Assembly: GCA_013400975.1 (NCBI GenBank)
Contig: WBMZ01014013.1
Span: 186,001 to 250,000 of the forward strand
From: Atrichornis clamosus
Taxonomy: Eukaryota; Chordata; Aves; Passeriformes; Menuridae
Reading direction: 5' to 3'
Length of the DNA stretch: 64,000 nucleotides
The position numbers and the translations under genes are program-made. Numbering within the stretch: the first letter of the stretch is position 1; each line of letters opens with the position of its first letter. The notes beneath the pieces are model-generated. The model searched no databases and was not told the DNA's origin. It worked only from the letters and a program-made list of their open reading frames with translations. Below are positions 12,305 through 23,645 of this stretch, in pieces.

Positions 12305-13200
12305 AGTACAACTGATCTGGGCAGATCATTTGCTGCTCCTCTCCCTGCTCAGCCCCTTCTTCTCCCCCAGCTCCCAGGATGGGCTGCACCTGCAGCTTTT
12401 GTCTGAACTGTTTCTGCACACTTTTAGCACCAGAGCTTCCACTGTCTTTCTAAGGAAGTTCTCCCAGTTCTCAAATGCTTTTCCATTAGAAAGTTCTTCC
12501 TGCTGCAAAGTAAGCCTATAGCACAGAGAATACAGAGAAAAAGTTGATTACTTTCTCGCAGCTTCTTTTTATGTACGTGAGGACTATTATCAAGCCCTTA
12601 CTCAGGTTTCTCTTCCCCAGATTTTCCCTGTAGGTCACATTTTCCAGAGTTCTCATGCTTTATTTTGCTCTCCCCAGTACTTTCACTGATTCAGTCACTT
12701 TCCTCTTGAAGCATTCCCAGAATATTGCCTTGCAGCTGAAGCTTTACAAGTGCCAAATTTTTCCAGAGTAGAGTTTTATAGTCCTTACTGATGTTTACTT
12801 TGGTTTTGTGCTAAAAGCATGGCAGGTCTACGCCTTTTTTACAATAGCATATCTTTAATATGTTCAAATTTTGATTTACTAGAAACTAAAATCACTGTAC
12901 TGCACATTATCTACCCAGTCATGATGCATTTATATTTTCCCAGCTAAATATTTTTAGGTGTAGACTTTTTAATTTGCTCTAAATTGCATTCTGTTCAGTC
13001 TCCCACTCATCAAGGGAATTTTTAATTCTAAAGGTATGCTTGCAGGTTCTGTCAGATTGACATTTTCAGCGAATTTTTAAAATATGTTTTGTATTCTACC
13101 ATTCATGTCAATAATGAAAACACTTAGCAGTAGTCCTAAACCAGCATTTTCTAAAATTGTTCCAAAAACATTAATCTACTTTGACAGAAAGCCATTTACA
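12305..13200 (-). mobile_element. Ancient CR1 LINE relic (minus strand); 3' third clear, 5' part fainter
   Basis: Read on the minus strand, 12790 down to 12305 follows the 3' end of an old amniote CR1. Landmarks in order are 'gaaaatgtgacctacaggg' near 12640, 'tctggggaagagaaacctga' near 12610, 'gataatagtcctcacgtac' near 12580, and 'gcaggaagaactttctaatgg' near 12495. Then comes 'gagaactgggagaacttcc' with 'gtggaagctctggtg' near 12440. These correspond to consensus words such as 'gaaaacatgacctatgagg', 'ctggagaagagaagactga' and 'aggaaaaactttctaactg'. The stretch at 12800-13200 can be read as the preceding part, with 'tgaacagaatgcaattta' near 12990, but it is more diverged. No coding frame survives. 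Confidence 0.65.
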
Positions 13201-13226
13201 TCTGTTCTTGAAGTGTGGCATTTTGC

Positions 13227-13306
13227 TGGGGGTTTGTTTTTGTTTTGTTTTGTTTGGGGGTTCTTGTGTTGTTTTTTGTTGGCTTTTGTCGCTTTTTTTT
13301 TTTTTA
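13227..13306. repeat. T/G-rich low-complexity tract ending in a T13 run
   Basis: A degenerate TTTTG repeat leads into a run of T at 13292-13304. It creates overlapping hydrophobic (plus) and lysine-rich (minus) open frames that are artefacts of composition. It lies directly upstream (in the sense direction) of the minus-strand CR1 relic but is not part of any recognised tail. Confidence 0.75.
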
Positions 13307-15429
13307 ATTTGAGGAGAGTGTTCTGGTTTTTTTCAGAAGTTGTTTTGTATCCATGTAAAACAGACTTATTCAAGCTACCTTTCTGAAGAAGAAATACCAT
13401 AGTTGCTCACTGGACCTTGTAAGTCAGAATCTTGCCACTGAAATACCTCTACAGTGGCTTTGAAAGGCAGATCTGAGCTCACTGTGCCAAACTCCAAACC
13501 AGATCCAAAATGGAAAGCAGACTAGCACAGAGCTTTATCTGATCTGCTGAATCCTGCCAGAACACAGAGAAGGAGCTGCAAAAAAACACTTATATAAATA
13601 TTTTTCACAGAAAACTTCCAAATTAGACCCGGGGAGGGAAGGCAGCTGTGTCCACGCCATTAACCTCCTTTTTACCCCAGAACGGTTGTTTAATATTTTC
13701 CTCAATGAAGACAGAAATCTGAAACTGCATTAGCCCTGCTTAGACATCAACAGGTGGTATGCCTTGCCAAACACATGTCGTGGCACAGACATAAAAACCA
13801 AAAAGACAAAAAAAATCCCCCACCGAAATTCATATCCTAAGTCAAAACAGAAGGGGAAGCCCTACCCTCATCAAGTCAGGGGAAATAAAAGCCTGTGATT
13901 TGACAGAACAGCATCTACACCTCCAAATAACTGAAGCAAACTATTATTTAATGAGAGATGAATCAAAAAACGCCATCCTGAGTACTTGGACTAGTTTTAC
14001 AAAGGAAGGTTGAACCCATAAAGGAGAACGTACTGGGAAGCTGGTGTGCTACACCAGGACATAACAGCTCTGAGATGAAGAACAAAAGGTACGAGGAAGG
14101 AAAAAAGTGGAAAGCTACAGCCCAATGCAACAAGAAGTCATTGACACCCATCGGAACATAAAGAGACTCCACAGAGGCTGGCTGGCTCTGGTGAGGGTGA
14201 GCTTTCACAAAGGACAGAGCAAATGATTTCATAATCAGGCAAGATTAAAAATAGGTACATCAGATGAGAATAAAATTTCAGGGTATTTTTTGTTCTCAGG
14301 AACAGTTTTTATACATCGTATTTGTAGATTAATGTTCCTGATACCTTGTCTTTTTCTTCCCCACAGAGATCCTCAATTGTTACAGTAATAAAAATGAATC
14401 TTACTTACATCTTGAAATGTTAAGTACAGTGCTAAATCAAGAAGTGTATTCCTTGTGGGTTTTAAGACATATAAAAAGTAACATGTCTAAAAAGCAGTTG
14501 CACATACCTTGAAGATTTATTTTCACGTTATGCATTGAAATGCAATGTTCTGCTATTATTCTGTTCCTTTTAATTTGAGTTCACAGAACACTTCTTGGTC
14601 ACTCTAGTTGACGATACAGTTAAAAACACTATATTCTCTCCACTTTTGGCAAAATCCCAATGCATAGTGAGTCCATGGCTCACTGATACAACAAAAATTG
14701 CTTTCTAAAACTCCGGGTGCTTCTTTATAAATGACACGTTTTAAAATGCAGAAACAGAAATAAATACATCCAATCTTAATGCTTCATTGAAAAGATTATA
14801 TCCTATTGCTCAATAAAAGTATCTGTTGCAGTGTCCTTCTGAAATAAGGTTTATGTGAGAAAAATGAAAATTACAGTTGCTCGGTTTGTCAGTGCTGCAA
14901 AACTTCACATTGCTAATGGCAAACAAAAAGAACCAGTAATTATTATATACCAATCACAGCTTAAGACAAACTCTGTATTTCCCCACCTGTTGTCATTCCC
15001 TTTTTGTTTTTCATATATTTCCTGAGGATTCTCTATCTAATTCCAAGAAACCTGATGTTCTAAGATGTAGTTTAAAGCAGGTTTCTCTTGTCTTGCAACT
15101 TTTAGATCTATGAGGTGGCCTCAGGGCAACTCCTCATGGATTAATCTTGTGTCGGGAAATAGTAGAAACAAAGCAATTACATCAGTTAAGAGTTACTATG
15201 AGAGTAACAGAGTACCAAAAAAAGCAAAACTGTGCACGGTTAAACAATACTTGGTGGGTATGTAGAGGACTGAGTTTAGCAAGGCAAGGCCAAAGAACCA
15301 TTTGATCATCCTTCTGTTTAACAGATAGATAGGTAAGAAGAAAAGGTAACGAGGAAAATAAAAAGAGAAATATATTGCAAGCCTTTTGCTGATTAGTAGA
15401 AAATGTCATTAAGATTGATGGGGTCATCT
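13307..15429. other. Unique AT-rich non-coding DNA
   Basis: No gene, RNA gene or named repeat was recognised. Short open frames at 13963-14232 and 15182-15427 (both minus) lack domain resemblance. Confidence 0.6.
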
Positions 15430-15800
15430 AAGACACCGTTATCAGCTGTGCTAAAGCACATACACGTCTTGGTATTTCCATAAAGCCTCTGGAATCACAG
15501 GGATGAAGGATGAGATTATGATGAGCCACAAAGGGCTAAATTGGCTCCAAAAGGCCATCAAACTGTGTGAACTATCAATGAAGCAGTGCAGCAGCAAGAA
15601 GAAATGAATTAGTATTACCCGTCAAGATGATTTCTCCAAACACTCTCAGCTGAATTTCCGTTTCTTCCCGATAAGTGTATTATTAAAGTTTATAAATCCT
15701 GACTTGCAAAAGCTGTTCTGCTTTTCACTTAATGCATTCAGCTGTACTGAAGCTCACTATTGAGAGTTCTGTAAGAAGTTTCCTTTCCAGGAGCCTTGGA
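15430..15800. promoter_or_regulatory. Candidate conserved non-coding element
   Basis: This is unique, non-repetitive sequence of balanced composition with several retained CpGs. It contains homeodomain-type ATTA cores near 15608 and 15680, and CAGCTG-type E-box words near 15443 and 15648. It looks like constrained DNA, but this is a visual impression and no alignment was possible. Confidence 0.25.
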
Positions 15801-18559
15801 ATGCACTTATTGAAAAGCATATGGGAAATGCAGTGGGCATGTGTTTGTCACTCTCAGCAAATACTTGCTCTGTGGCAGACGTGATTTGGAGATCACCTTT
15901 GAAAGCTTATCTAAGTGAGGGATAAGACAGCATTCACAGGGCTCCATCTCCAGCACAACACGGTCAGTAACAAAGTACAGTAGCCTGTGACTGACAGAGA
16001 GGTGTTCCATTACCAGCTTTTTACTTAAGTCATTTCTACCACTGCCCCCCAACACAAGCTCTTGTAAATGTGTTTATTCTCAGTCACTCCAAACAAGAAA
16101 GGCCCCCTGTAAAGATGTTTACGTTCAGCTTTAAATATAAATGAGTACTAAAATCCTTCCTTCACTGAAAGCATAAAGCTGAAGCACATTGCAGCCTATC
16201 TGCCACATATTTTGGAAGGATAAACTGAAACAACTTCTACAGTTATTATTTAGAGCACTATTAACAAATTTATTTGCAGCAAGTTTGACTTTTCAGAATG
16301 GATTAACTCTTTTCCAGGAATATCATTCTATTAGCACAGAACTGTAAATACACAGCATGGTGTATTATCTTGAAGGGAGAACGAATTAATATTTACTACA
16401 ACCTACTAAATATTTTATTGAGTACAAAAGGTCCGCTGACTTAAAACACTCCATTACAATCTCAGAAGAATCTCCACTTAACAGAAAATGTTCTGATGTC
16501 AAGGCACAGCCACCACCAGTTAAAATGTTACCATGACAACCAGCAGCAACTTCGGGAAGTGCAATGCATAACTCGGATCCAGTGCTTAGCTCTCTGCTCA
16601 TCTACTGCAAAAAAAATTATTTTCCACAAACAGAAATCCTAGAAGCCTGAGTATATTTCTAACCAAGCCCCTCAAGCTGAAGGTACTGCCTGAGACATCT
16701 CGGCAATGAGTCTGCCCTGAGCTGCTGCCTCAAGCAGTGCTGGTGGGCTTTGCAGGCACACATCACACCAGTCACTAGCCAGATAGCGGACCTGGATTTT
16801 TGGAGTCCTCACAGGAAGTCCACCGTCTAACCTCTAACTAGTTCTAATTAACATAATAATTACTGAATAGGCATATTTAATTCATTCCATTTCAGGCGTG
16901 TTCTTTCTTGCTTCCAAGTGTGAAATCTCCATTCAGGTGCTGCTCTCAGAGCACACCTTGGCTCTCATGGGTTTTATTCATGTGGGTCTCTAAGCATAAG
17001 TGAATCTACTCGAGACTAACACAATCATATGTAATGGAGAATTTGCTTGAGAAGGTTTTGACTATGAAAAATAAAATAATGTCCAGCTTAGAATGGTATC
17101 CTTCAGGGCAAGAATAACAAAACAAAAAGGTTCAATTATAAAGCGTAATAGTCTGTCCTTCACATCGAATGGGACACTGAATAAAAACATGTAAGTGGCA
17201 TAATTAGCTAAAATCATTATCAATGCCCTTTACTGTTTTACAAACTCAAATGCAGACCTTCTGGAAAGTCATGGTGGTGCAAACTGTGAGTCTCAGTTAC
17301 ATACTTTATTGTCCAGAAAGGGTTATTCGGACTTTTGTTTTCCTGTTAAAGCATAGCAGTATATTATTTTGTACAAAGCTCATTTTATAGACTTCTAACA
17401 CCATTTCAAAGGGAGGATTGAGTAGTTTATTATAAAATATCTGATTTATGGGGATGCCTTCAAAATAATTCATGGCATGTCATCTTAATGATTACAGTTT
17501 TCAAGCAGGTAAGCAAGTAAGGTGAAAATCTTTAAACCTTTATACAAATGTAGACAGCAACAACTTCCATATTGAAATAGTATCCCTTATGTACTGCACA
17601 ATATTTTTTGCCTATTCTCAAGACATTTCTCATTATTTTTAACAAATTGCTATCAGATTTCTTAAATGACAGAAGAAAAAACTTTTAAATACTCAATGAA
17701 TTCTGAATTATTAAAGATAAAAGGGTACTTTGGTATATTTATTACCATATTGCAGGAAATCATCATCACTGATGTCTGAATTAAGCTCTTATCTTTTTAA
17801 ATGGCCTCTTCAGTGCTGAGGTAAACTTACATTGCTATAAACCTCCAGAAATGAGAGGTTGTTTTGTGTTGTTTTGATTTTTGAGGGCATTTTAACTACT
17901 TTTTCATGTTTTTAAGTTTAATTTTACCATGGAGAACCTTTCTTTTGAATAAACAAATGAAAAGGTTGCATTTGACTGAAAGCTACATGTCCAATTCCCC
18001 AAATATATTATTTCTTTCTTAAATGATTTTGGTTTAGAATTCTTTTCTATTCTCTGTAATTAAGTTACTCCTGCTCAAAGTGCTAGGACAAATAAGCAAA
18101 TTAAACCACACACTGACAAGGGGGGCGAATTAACAAAATACTGATGATCATTTTACCGGAAAAGAAGGAGAGACAATTCTCCAGCCACTGGTCACCCCTG
18201 TAGCTCCATCAACTTAAATGCCATTCCATTTAATTATCCTTGTGAGCAAGACATGATACAAATTATTCAGTTCTTCAGTTCCGCCTCATGGCTACGTGAC
18301 ATATTCTGCTGACACCCTGCACTGCCAATCTTCTATACTAAAAAAATTATCAACAGAAGTTCAGAGATCACATAATCTAGTGAAATGCACAGGATGAAAT
18401 TCAGGGTGATTTATATGAGTTTGGGTGCACAGTAACTATGTACCTAATTTTTAAATAACACTAATAAACCCCACAGCAAACAACTAATTCTCCTGATGCC
18501 TTTCCTGTGTTACCCTGCTGACTACTAAATCCTGTACTTCCTTGAAAGCTTATCAGCTC
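15801..18559. other. Unique AT-rich non-coding DNA
   Basis: An 82-codon minus frame (15807-16055) and a 71-codon minus frame (16386-16601) show no known motif. A more balanced patch lies at 16660-16840. TTAAT/TAATT words are frequent throughout. No named repeat was seen. Confidence 0.55.
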
Positions 18560-18720
18560 ACTAACCCTTGGCCTTCTGCAGTCCCCTCGTCCATCTGCTG
18601 GTGTGGCTGTGAAATCTGCTGTCATTAGAGCTTGCTTTCCCCACGTGGACAGCCATACCTCTGTTTGCGTGCAAGGGCATTACATAAATGGCAAAGAGTG
18701 GTCAGCTGAGGAACATGGTT
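18560..18720. promoter_or_regulatory. Candidate conserved non-coding element
   Basis: Unique sequence with a CACGTG E-box ('cccacgtggac', near 18640), 'gtcattagag' and scattered CpGs in an otherwise AT-rich area. The call rests only on its look; a cross-species alignment would decide it. Confidence 0.2.
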
Positions 18721-20719
18721 TAATTTAAGAGAAATATTTCCCCCCCCCTTTGCATGTCACACTCAAGTTCAATGCAGTGACAATCTCTTTAACCCTTTTA
18801 CTAAACCTGTGGATGGGGCACACCATGGGTTTAAGTGTAGAAAGATAAGAACAGCCAAGACGAGAGACTTGGCAGCTTTCCTAGGTCCTGTGAGAACCTC
18901 TCCTCGGTTATAAGGATCCTGCCTGCTCTCTGCCACCACCCCATCACGAAAGGTGGGCTCCACGGCTATGGGACCAACCAGAGCAGGCACCTGTTTCACG
19001 GCACTGCTGTCCCTATCCCTGTGAACAAAACATTGCATCTTCAGAATGAGTGGCAATGTTCCGCCTCCTGTCTTTGCCATCCCTTGGAGCACTCCAGGGC
19101 CTGGGAGTCACTGCCCTTGGGCTTAGGCCAAACACGTGCCATGAGAACTCAGTTACATGCACCAATCTTTGGCCTCTCTGACTATTTTTTTATACTAGTA
19201 TTGGTGCAACCCATCTGATTTCCCTTTCATTAACCAGCTGGACATGAACACAAAGTGAAATGATGTATTTAAGAGGAGAAACACCTCAAAATGCAATTTT
19301 AACAGTACATTCTTCTAAGACAAGGTCTTCTGCTAATGTTTTCCAGTTTATTGAAAGTACTTTGAGAAACAGTCATCAGCCTTACTTTGAAGAAAAAAAC
19401 AATGTAAAAAAGTCTGGAAAAATTCAATACCATATTACCAAACATATTTTTAAATAAGAATGAAAATAGGAAAAAAAAAAAAATCATTCCTCCCTCTGAG
19501 TTAAGGTGAAAAGCCTCTTATTTGCATCCTAATTTTGTCCCAGAGTAACAAGTACTGGAATTATGTTTTAGCAGATACAGTAGGAAAAACAACATAATCT
19601 CCAAAGAAAAGTCCCCTGAGATTTTATAAAGTTCAGACTTTGATTAGGCTTCTCTCAGCTGCTTTTACATCCACCAAGATTCTGAGGTGGGAATCACAAG
19701 CAGATCACAAAGACAGCAGAGTTTCTCCACGTGACGTTCCGTAAAGTTTCTTTAGTGGTGAAAACAGACAGCAATGAAGAAACAAGGGCTGCCTTTTTTC
19801 CCCACCACTAACAACATATTTTTTCTGGATGGTAAGGCATTTAAATAGTTAGAAGGCTGTAAGAATCCACCTCCTTGGCAGCTACAAATTCTTTCTGATG
19901 AGAAAGATGAGGCATCAGAAAGTCTGCCTGGTAAATCATGCAGAGTTTCCAAATAAGCTCTCCCCTCCCATGGATTTTTTCTGCAGGAGATGATGATCAG
20001 GCCATATGTTACTATGACAGATTTGGTATTTCATAACTGAAACCCATATAGCTCCTACATTAATATTTCCTCAAAACAGGGCAATTTTTAATAAAACCCA
20101 AAACCTACTTTAATGTCTACATCCTACAAAAATCATGACTGAGGCACTGTCCCCAAAAGGAGCTCAATATTCAATTACTTTTGCAAATACATCCCCTTTT
20201 ATTATTTTTAGGTTTTAAAAGACAACTAAATACTGCATTTAATAGTAAGCATGTGCCCTACTGAAGGGAACACAAACTATAATGATATGCCTAGCTTAAA
20301 AGCAAATCTAATCTACTTGCTTATTAAATTTAAATGTGTTTAAGGCTGATATGGTTTGAAAATGATATGTAAAATAACAGCTTCCATGGCTATAAATGTC
20401 AACTCTAAAAATTATATGCAATATAACATACAAAATAAATGCTGCTTCATCTTTACATTTCAGTGTGATCAATTCATTAAATGAGGTATTACAAGCTATG
20501 AGAAAATTTTACAACTCCTGAGACATAATTCGTCACAGTGTATTACAATGCAGCAAGGAAATACTTTAGAGGTTTTGTCATCAATGGATTAAAATTCTTA
20601 TTAGAAAGAAGGTGGGGGAAAGTAGCTTTCTGATGTACCATGACCAAAATTACTCATCACAGCATATATTAACCACCTACGTGATCCTTTTTCATCAGAC
20701 AGTCTCTGTATTAAATGCC
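18721..20719. other. Unique non-coding DNA
   Basis: A C9 run lies near 18740. The stretch at 18880-19140 is GC-richer and hosts a 107-codon minus frame without domains. A perfect octamer word ATTTGCAT sits at 19520-19527. There is no RNA gene or named repeat. Confidence 0.55.
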
Positions 20720-20733
20720 TTTTTTTTTTTTTT
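20720..20733. repeat. T14 homopolymer
   Basis: Fourteen consecutive T, flanked by 'ttaaatgcc' and 'cctttga'. No retroposon body or flanking duplication was identified beside it. Confidence 0.9.
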
Positions 20734-21044
20734 CCTTTGAAAATAAACCAAGGAAAAGATAGGTAATATATTTTATTGGGCAAAGATGTAAGGACACAAG
20801 GACACAAAGCTACCCTAGAACACCAAACCCAAATATTCTCTGTGGGTTGGTTTTTCTTTCCTCTTCCATTTTAACTGCAACAGAGGGATGGTCCTTCCCA
20901 CCTGCTGTGTTTTCCAGAAATACCATGGCCACAGTTTTTCCTCCACAAGTCAGAGAGAAGCCAAGAGCCATGATGCCAAGGAATACAGTGGGTGTATTCC
21001 CCCCTCTCCAAGTCCCCACCAAAACTCCTCTGAACGTATTTTTG
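20734..21044. other. Unique non-coding DNA
   Basis: Several mutually overlapping open frames on both strands run from here through the neighbouring microsatellite. None shows a recognisable domain, and they are attributed to composition. Confidence 0.55.
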
Positions 21045-21121
21045 ATATACATATATATATATATATGTATGTGTATTATGTGTGTGTGTATATATATATA
21101 TATATATACATATATATATAC
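21045..21121. repeat. Compound TA/TG microsatellite
   Basis: TA dinucleotides (about 21045-21066) run into a TG-rich centre (21067-21090) and then a second TA block interrupted by one 'ca' (21091-21121). The TA arms can pair and form a cruciform or slipped structure. A length polymorphism is likely. It is translated in every open frame crossing it, which accounts for the apparent 184-codon ORF at 20888-21442. Confidence 0.93.
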
Positions 21122-22079
21122 AGCATAGCAAATTCCATTGCTGAGAAAGCTGTAAGCCCTGACAAACCATTCCGAATCCTGAACGTACACAACTCCCTGT
21201 TCCAGAAAACACTCACAAAAGCTGACTTCAGCTCAGGGGAAGCGCTCATTTCAGCCCTCTCAGTACCAAGCCTGGAGACACAAAGATCCCCCAGGAGGTG
21301 GCTCAGACCATGGAAATTAAACCCTTACTCTGAACTGCCTCCTGAAGGCGCAGCTCTGTCCCTGCTGAAGGCTCAGGGAGTGTCAGGAGCTGGGTTTATG
21401 AGCCCGAGCCACTCTTGTCTCCAACCCTCAGCTCTCCAGTAAGTCTCTTTCCAAACGGGACACTGCTAACAGATGCTTTGGCTGCAACATTGTTAACTAC
21501 CACCACACCAAATTTATTTACTTCATTCAGTTAAGTTTGAAGAAATTAAAACTTTGTCAAGACCTTGGAGATCGCTGGAAAAATCTTGCTTCCACTGAAT
21601 TGAATGTTTGCTACAGGTAAATAAAAATACCCTATACCTTGATGGCTCTTAATTATTTCCCCCAAGGTTTTGTAATGGCTTTCTACTCAAGTGTTCAAAA
21701 AGTCTTGACTGCAAAACAATATTATTGACATCTAAAATTTATTCAGACTTTGCTATTTATAATTAAATCTGGTTTCAAAAACTATTCTGATTTAGAACAT
21801 TCAGGGTTAGGGTCTTTTAATAAGGCAACAAAGCATCAATTTTCTTACATGAACATTTCCAGCAGCTAAAAGAAGAAAAATTACTTCTTTTCTTATTTCA
21901 CTCTAAAATAAGATTAATATTCACAGTTTAGACAAAAATAGTTTTATTTTTAAATACCATTAATATTTCTAAAATGCCTGCCAGCCTCTTGCCTTATCAC
22001 TTTTCCAATCTGCCAGTTATTTATTTAAATATTTCAAATATTTTCCAATATTTAACACATTTGTCTTTCTCTGACATAT
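21122..22079. other. Unique non-coding DNA
   Basis: The portion 21150-21440 is GC-richer and the rest AT-rich. No gene or named repeat was recognised. Confidence 0.55.
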
Positions 22080-22385
22080 CACTTGGCATCATGTGACAGA
22101 AAAATACACATCACCCCAGATGTTCAAGGGGCAATAGGATCTGGTAATGCTTTTGCAGGCCAGTATATGGCCATGAGTTTCTGCTCCCACAAACCCATCC
22201 ATATTACCAGGGGAATTATTAGGTGGCTGTATCTTTGCAGGCACTCAGAGCAAGATAACCCTAATCTAGTCTTATCACTTGCACACAAAAGCGTTGGATC
22301 CAGTAGGCTTCCATGTAATCCATCTCTGTCAACCGCATTAAGGAAATTACCTGTCAGAAATATCATGGCCAAGATTCTCTGATTA
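22080..22385. promoter_or_regulatory. Candidate conserved non-coding element, open on both strands
   Basis: About 300 bases of unique, balanced sequence remain open for 99 codons on the plus strand (22083-22382) and 82 codons on the minus strand (22124-22372). Neither translation resembles a known protein, and the plus frame has no good flanking splice sites. Dual openness with no repeat origin fits a constrained non-coding element at least as well as an exon. Confidence 0.25.
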
Positions 22386-22757
22386 AATGCAAACTTAGAA
22401 AAGGCTCAAGGGTATAGTAAAAAAAGCTGCATAAAATTGCTTTCAGTTTAGTTTTCCTTACGTTAACGCTGTGTCCACAAGCAATTGAACAACATAAAGA
22501 ATCAAATAATTTATCAACCACGCACTGCATTGCCAAAGGAAACAAAATATATTTTTAAATGGTCATAATTCCATGAAGTTGGGTTTCATTATTAAGCCAG
22601 TAAAACTTGAAAAAAATCTTTCAGGATCTTTGAAGAAGCAAAAAGCACATCAGGTTCTTTTTTTTTTCATTTTGTTTTTGTTCCCCAGGGAAGCAAATTG
22701 TTATTGCTGATGAAGTATAGAAATGTCTAAACCTTCAGATTCACAATTTAATACTTC
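22386..22757. other. Unique AT-rich non-coding DNA
   Basis: No feature was recognised apart from short T-rich runs near 22659. Confidence 0.6.
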
Positions 22758-22774
22758 TTTTTTTTTTTTTTTTT
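22758..22774. repeat. T17 homopolymer
   Basis: Seventeen consecutive T. No retroposon could be tied to it. Confidence 0.9.
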
Positions 22775-23199
22775 CTCCTTCATAGCTTTTTTCTTTACAA
22801 ACTTTACCATTTAAGGACTACTGATAAAAAGTTTGCATGTCTAACACTACAGTCTTACACCTCAGGTCACTCAGGTCCAATCCACAATTAACAATCAACA
22901 ACTTAGGTCTTTTCCTGAGGCATCTTTCTATAAAGTGGACAGAGCAATCACACTCGTGTATAATACACCATTAATTGTGAATATTCTGGCTCTGTGTCAA
23001 AGGGAACATAAAAATGTAAAAAAAACCCCAAACCCCTGACCCACAATTCTACATCTAAACAGTTTTGAAGTATTCACTGAAGATTCCTGTATTCTGAAAT
23101 GCCCAGTGTACTCTAAAGAAATGAAATGAGGTGAAAAATTACAGCATGAATATTTAGTAATATTGATTAATATACTTAGCACATGAGAGGCACTGACAT
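22775..23199. other. Unique AT-rich non-coding DNA
   Basis: Nothing was recognised between the T run and the CR1 element. Confidence 0.6.
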
Positions 23200-23645
23200 T
23201 CTGGGGAGAGTCTAACAAAGGGCCATTAAGATGATTAAGGGACTGGCACATCTCTCTTAAGAGGAAAGGCTGAGAGAGCTGGACTGGTTCAGCCTCGAGA
23301 AGAGAAGGTTCAGGGGGATGTCAATGTATGGAAATGCTCGAAGGAAGGGTGAAAAGAAGACTGAGCCCGGCTCTTTCCAGTGGTGCCCAGAGACAGGAGC
23401 AGAGGCAGCAAACTGACCCCCAGGAGGTTCCCTCGGAACACCAGGAAACACAGTCCCACTGGGAGGGTGGCTGAGCCCTGGCAGAGGTCACCTGGGGATG
23501 CTGTGGAGTCTCCCACCCTGGAGATCCCCAAGAGCCATCTGGGCACAGTCCTGGCAACCAGCCCTGGGTGTCCCTGCTCGAGCACTGGGGTTGGAGCAGA
23601 TGACATCCAGAGGTCATTTCTAACCACAACCACTTCTTAATTCTA
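23200..23645 (+). mobile_element. CR1 LINE, 5'-truncated 3' end (plus strand)
   Basis: The best-preserved repeat in the window. Landmarks in order are 'gggccattaagatgattaag' (23220-23239), 'ggaaaggctgagagagctgg' (about 23263), and 'ttcagcctcgagaagagaag' (about 23288). Then follow 'gatgctgtggagtctcccac' (about 23497), 'tggagatccccaagagccat' (about 23519) and 'ggggttggagcagatgacat' (about 23587). The tail 'aaccacttcttaattcta' at the end stands in for the usual ATTCTATGATTCTA repeat. CR1 copies are usually 5'-truncated by incomplete reverse transcription, and this one keeps only the terminal ORF2 remnant and 3' UTR. It raises local GC content and creates several spurious open frames. The subfamily was not determined. 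Confidence 0.95.

Noticed and set aside
13084..13400. Hydrophobic plus frame and lysine-rich minus frame
   Set aside because: Both translate the T/G-rich simple repeat and the neighbouring CR1 relic.
20888..21442. 184-codon plus-strand open frame, the longest in the window
   Set aside because: It runs through the TA/TG microsatellite, yielding an isoleucine/tyrosine-repeat protein, and opposite-strand frames cover the same DNA. There is no domain or splice support.
23257..23640. Cluster of four open frames of 64-107 codons
   Set aside because: They are out-of-frame readings of a GC-rich CR1 3' end, which has no coding capacity left in this truncated copy.
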